Source: Ideonella sp.
GTDB lineage: Bacteria; Pseudomonadota; Gammaproteobacteria; Burkholderiales; Burkholderiaceae_C
Assembly: GCA_015075165.1 (NCBI GenBank)
Contig: JABTUY010000005.1
Location: 186,001 to 250,000, forward strand
DNA: 64,000 nt
Reading direction: 5' to 3'
The notes under the pieces are model-generated. The model searched no databases. It was not told the origin of the DNA and worked only from the letters and a program-made list of their open reading frames with translations. Every line of letters starts with the position of its first letter. Position 1 is the stretch's first letter. The position numbers and the translations under genes were made by a program. This document shows positions 62,897-64,000 of the stretch, piece by piece.

Positions 62897-63922
62897 TCAG
62901 TCGACGGTCGAGAAGTCCCGGGGCCGCAGCACCGGAACGCGAAGAGGAGGCCGCCGCCGCGCGGCGGTCGTCGGCGGCAGCGCCCGCAGGTGCGCGGCGA
63001 TGCGATCGGCCACGCGATCGGGGTGCGTCAGCGGGCCCATGTGGCCCAGGCCGGGCAGCGTCTCGTGACGCACGCGCGGTTGCAGCGCACACAGCTGCTG
63101 GGCGATGCGACGGGCCGTGGCCACCGTGTGCTGGCCGCTGAGCAGCTGCACCGGCAATTCCAGACGTGCCAGTGCCGCCGCCTGCCGGTGCTCGCCGAGC
63201 AGCGCGCCGAACTGCTGCAGCAGGATCGGCACCTGCCGGGCGATGCCGTCACGTGCCGCGGCGGACATCGCGTGCCAGGCGTCGGGGCCGGACCAGTAGC
63301 TCACGAAGTGCTGCGCCGCGCCCTCGGCGTGGCCGTGCGCGAGGTGCCGCTGCATCGCGTGGACGACGGCGAGGATCTCGCCGGCTTCGGCGCGACTGGC
63401 CGGGTCGTCGAACAGCAGACGAAGTGGGACCGGCTCGTACAGCACCAGCGAGCGCACATGCTGCGGGTGGTCGCAGGCGAGCTTCAGCGCGACCGCGCCA
63501 CCGTAGGAGTGGCCGACCAGGTGGACACCACCGCCGTCGACCACCCGGCCGGCCGCGAACAGCTGCGGGGCCACGAACGCGGCCTCGTCGCCGAGCGTCA
63601 GCGCGGGGCGTGCGCGGCCGTCACGCGTCCACGCCGGGCCGCTGCCGTGGTCGTGCAGGTCGAGCGCGTGCACCTGCCACTCGGCCACGCGCCACGGCCG
63701 GGCGGGGTCGGCGAAGGTGCGCTCGCCCGGCTGCGGCTGCAGCCGCGCAGCCAGCGCGCGCCACTGCCGCGCCGAGCTGCCGCTGGCGTGCAATGCGATC
63801 ACCGTCTGCGTGGGCGCGCGCGGGCGCGGGGCTGGGGCCTCGCCGCACGGCGACCACAGCGGTTCCGCGCGTATCGCCTCGGCATGCCGCGGCGCGCTGT
63901 CGAGGGTGAGGGTGGCATCCAT
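62897..63922 (-). CDS. Alpha/beta-fold hydrolase
   Basis: A 341-residue soluble alpha/beta hydrolase. The oxyanion region is TQTVIALHASGSSARQW, the nucleophile elbow GHSYGG (Ser), and the catalytic His is in LPGLGHMGPLTHPD; the acid residue is probably Asp or Glu in the preceding LLSGQHTV area, which I could not assign. An extra ~35-residue Pro/Arg-rich N-terminus and an Arg-rich C-terminus (TAARRRPPLRVPVLRP) are unusual. ATG 63922 has AAGGAA eight bases upstream. It is the first gene seen of the minus-strand cluster with the methyltransferase, DUF3455 and haloperoxidase-like genes. Confidence 0.87.
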   Translation of the reverse strand: MDATLTLDSAPRHAEAIRAEPLWSPCGEAPAPRPRAPTQTVIALHASGSSARQWRALAARLQPQPGERTFADPARPWRVAEWQVHALDLHDHGSGPAWTRDGRARPALTLGDEAAFVAPQLFAAGRVVDGGGVHLVGHSYGGAVALKLACDHPQHVRSLVLYEPVPLRLLFDDPASRAEAGEILAVVHAMQRHLAHGHAEGAAQHFVSYWSGPDAWHAMSAAARDGIARQVPILLQQFGALLGEHRQAAALARLELPVQLLSGQHTVATARRIAQQLCALQPRVRHETLPGLGHMGPLTHPDRVADRIAAHLRALPPTTAARRRPPLRVPVLRPRDFSTVD

Positions 63923-63966
63923 CGATCGGTTCCTTGGCTCGGGTGTGAGGGCGGCCCGGCGGACGC

Positions 63967-63999
63967 TCAGGCGATGCGCGAGCCGATCGCGAGCCAGGC
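63967..63999 (-). CDS. Possible C-terminal end of a minus-strand gene leaving the window
   Basis: The minus strand at the window edge reads ...AWLAIGSRIA followed by a stop at 63967-63969, 45 bases upstream of the hydrolase start. Only ten residues are visible, so product and even reality are uncertain; placement suits a further gene of the same cluster. Confidence 0.3.
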   Translation of the reverse strand, partial: AWLAIGSRIA

Positions 64000-64000
64000 A

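Overview
This is a gene-dense, very GC-rich window whose protein set looks like a beta-proteobacterium of the Burkholderiales, in the Rubrivivax/Leptothrix/Piscinibacter neighbourhood. That placement is inferred from gene content, base composition and short CCCCCT...AGGGGG type dispersed repeats, not from a database search. No rRNA, tRNA, CRISPR array, IS element or prophage was recognised. Most of the window is chromosomal metabolism, with a few accessory or decaying genes and several unusual repeats.

Layout. 1-4 kb: a possibly 5'-incomplete PLD/DEAD-helicase/DUF3427 protein, a small unknown gene and a RelE/ParE-type toxin-antitoxin pair. 4-10 kb: a giant coiled-coil protein, a 52-residue mini-gene, a ChaC-like glutathione cyclotransferase, a PagP-like outer-membrane enzyme, small unknowns and a frameshifted lipoprotein. 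10-15.3 kb: a pqiA-pqiA-pqiB-pqiC envelope lipid-transport operon, then an SDR oxidoreductase and a GFA-like protein. 15.3-20.6 kb: a divergent Lrp regulator and a one-piece indolepyruvate ferredoxin oxidoreductase sharing a perfect palindrome, then a coiled-coil membrane protein. 20.8-25.2 kb: a LysR remnant, a TerC-UspA fusion, an SMP-30 lactonase and a 2-hydroxyacid dehydrogenase. 25.2-26.9 kb: a hemerythrin-like protein and an FNR/DNR-type regulator, divergent around a TTGAT-type box.

26.9-40.2 kb is a coherent purine-catabolism region: xdhABC on the minus strand, then a divergent LysR regulator, guanine deaminase, a four-gene BMP-family purine/nucleoside ABC importer and an adenine-deaminase-type enzyme. 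Adenine and guanine would be imported and deaminated to hypoxanthine and xanthine, then oxidised to urate by the molybdenum enzyme Xdh. 40.2-49.1 kb holds cutA, a ClpP-like protease, a 5.6-copy 74-bp tandem array, a PEP-mutase-family enzyme, apbC/mrp, psd, dispersed repeats, and gabD flanked by two tiny paralogous genes.

49.2-60 kb is a molybdenum theme: an orphan sensor kinase, a two-subunit NAD-linked formate dehydrogenase (NuoE-NuoF fusion plus alpha subunit) split by a palindromic repeat, a ModE-type regulator, modA behind a ModE-like palindrome, a sulfite-oxidase-fold gene broken by an amber codon, and mobA. 60-64 kb is a minus-strand run encoding a vanadium-haloperoxidase/PAP2-like secreted protein, a DUF3455 lipoprotein, a methyltransferase and an alpha/beta hydrolase, whose joint role is unknown.
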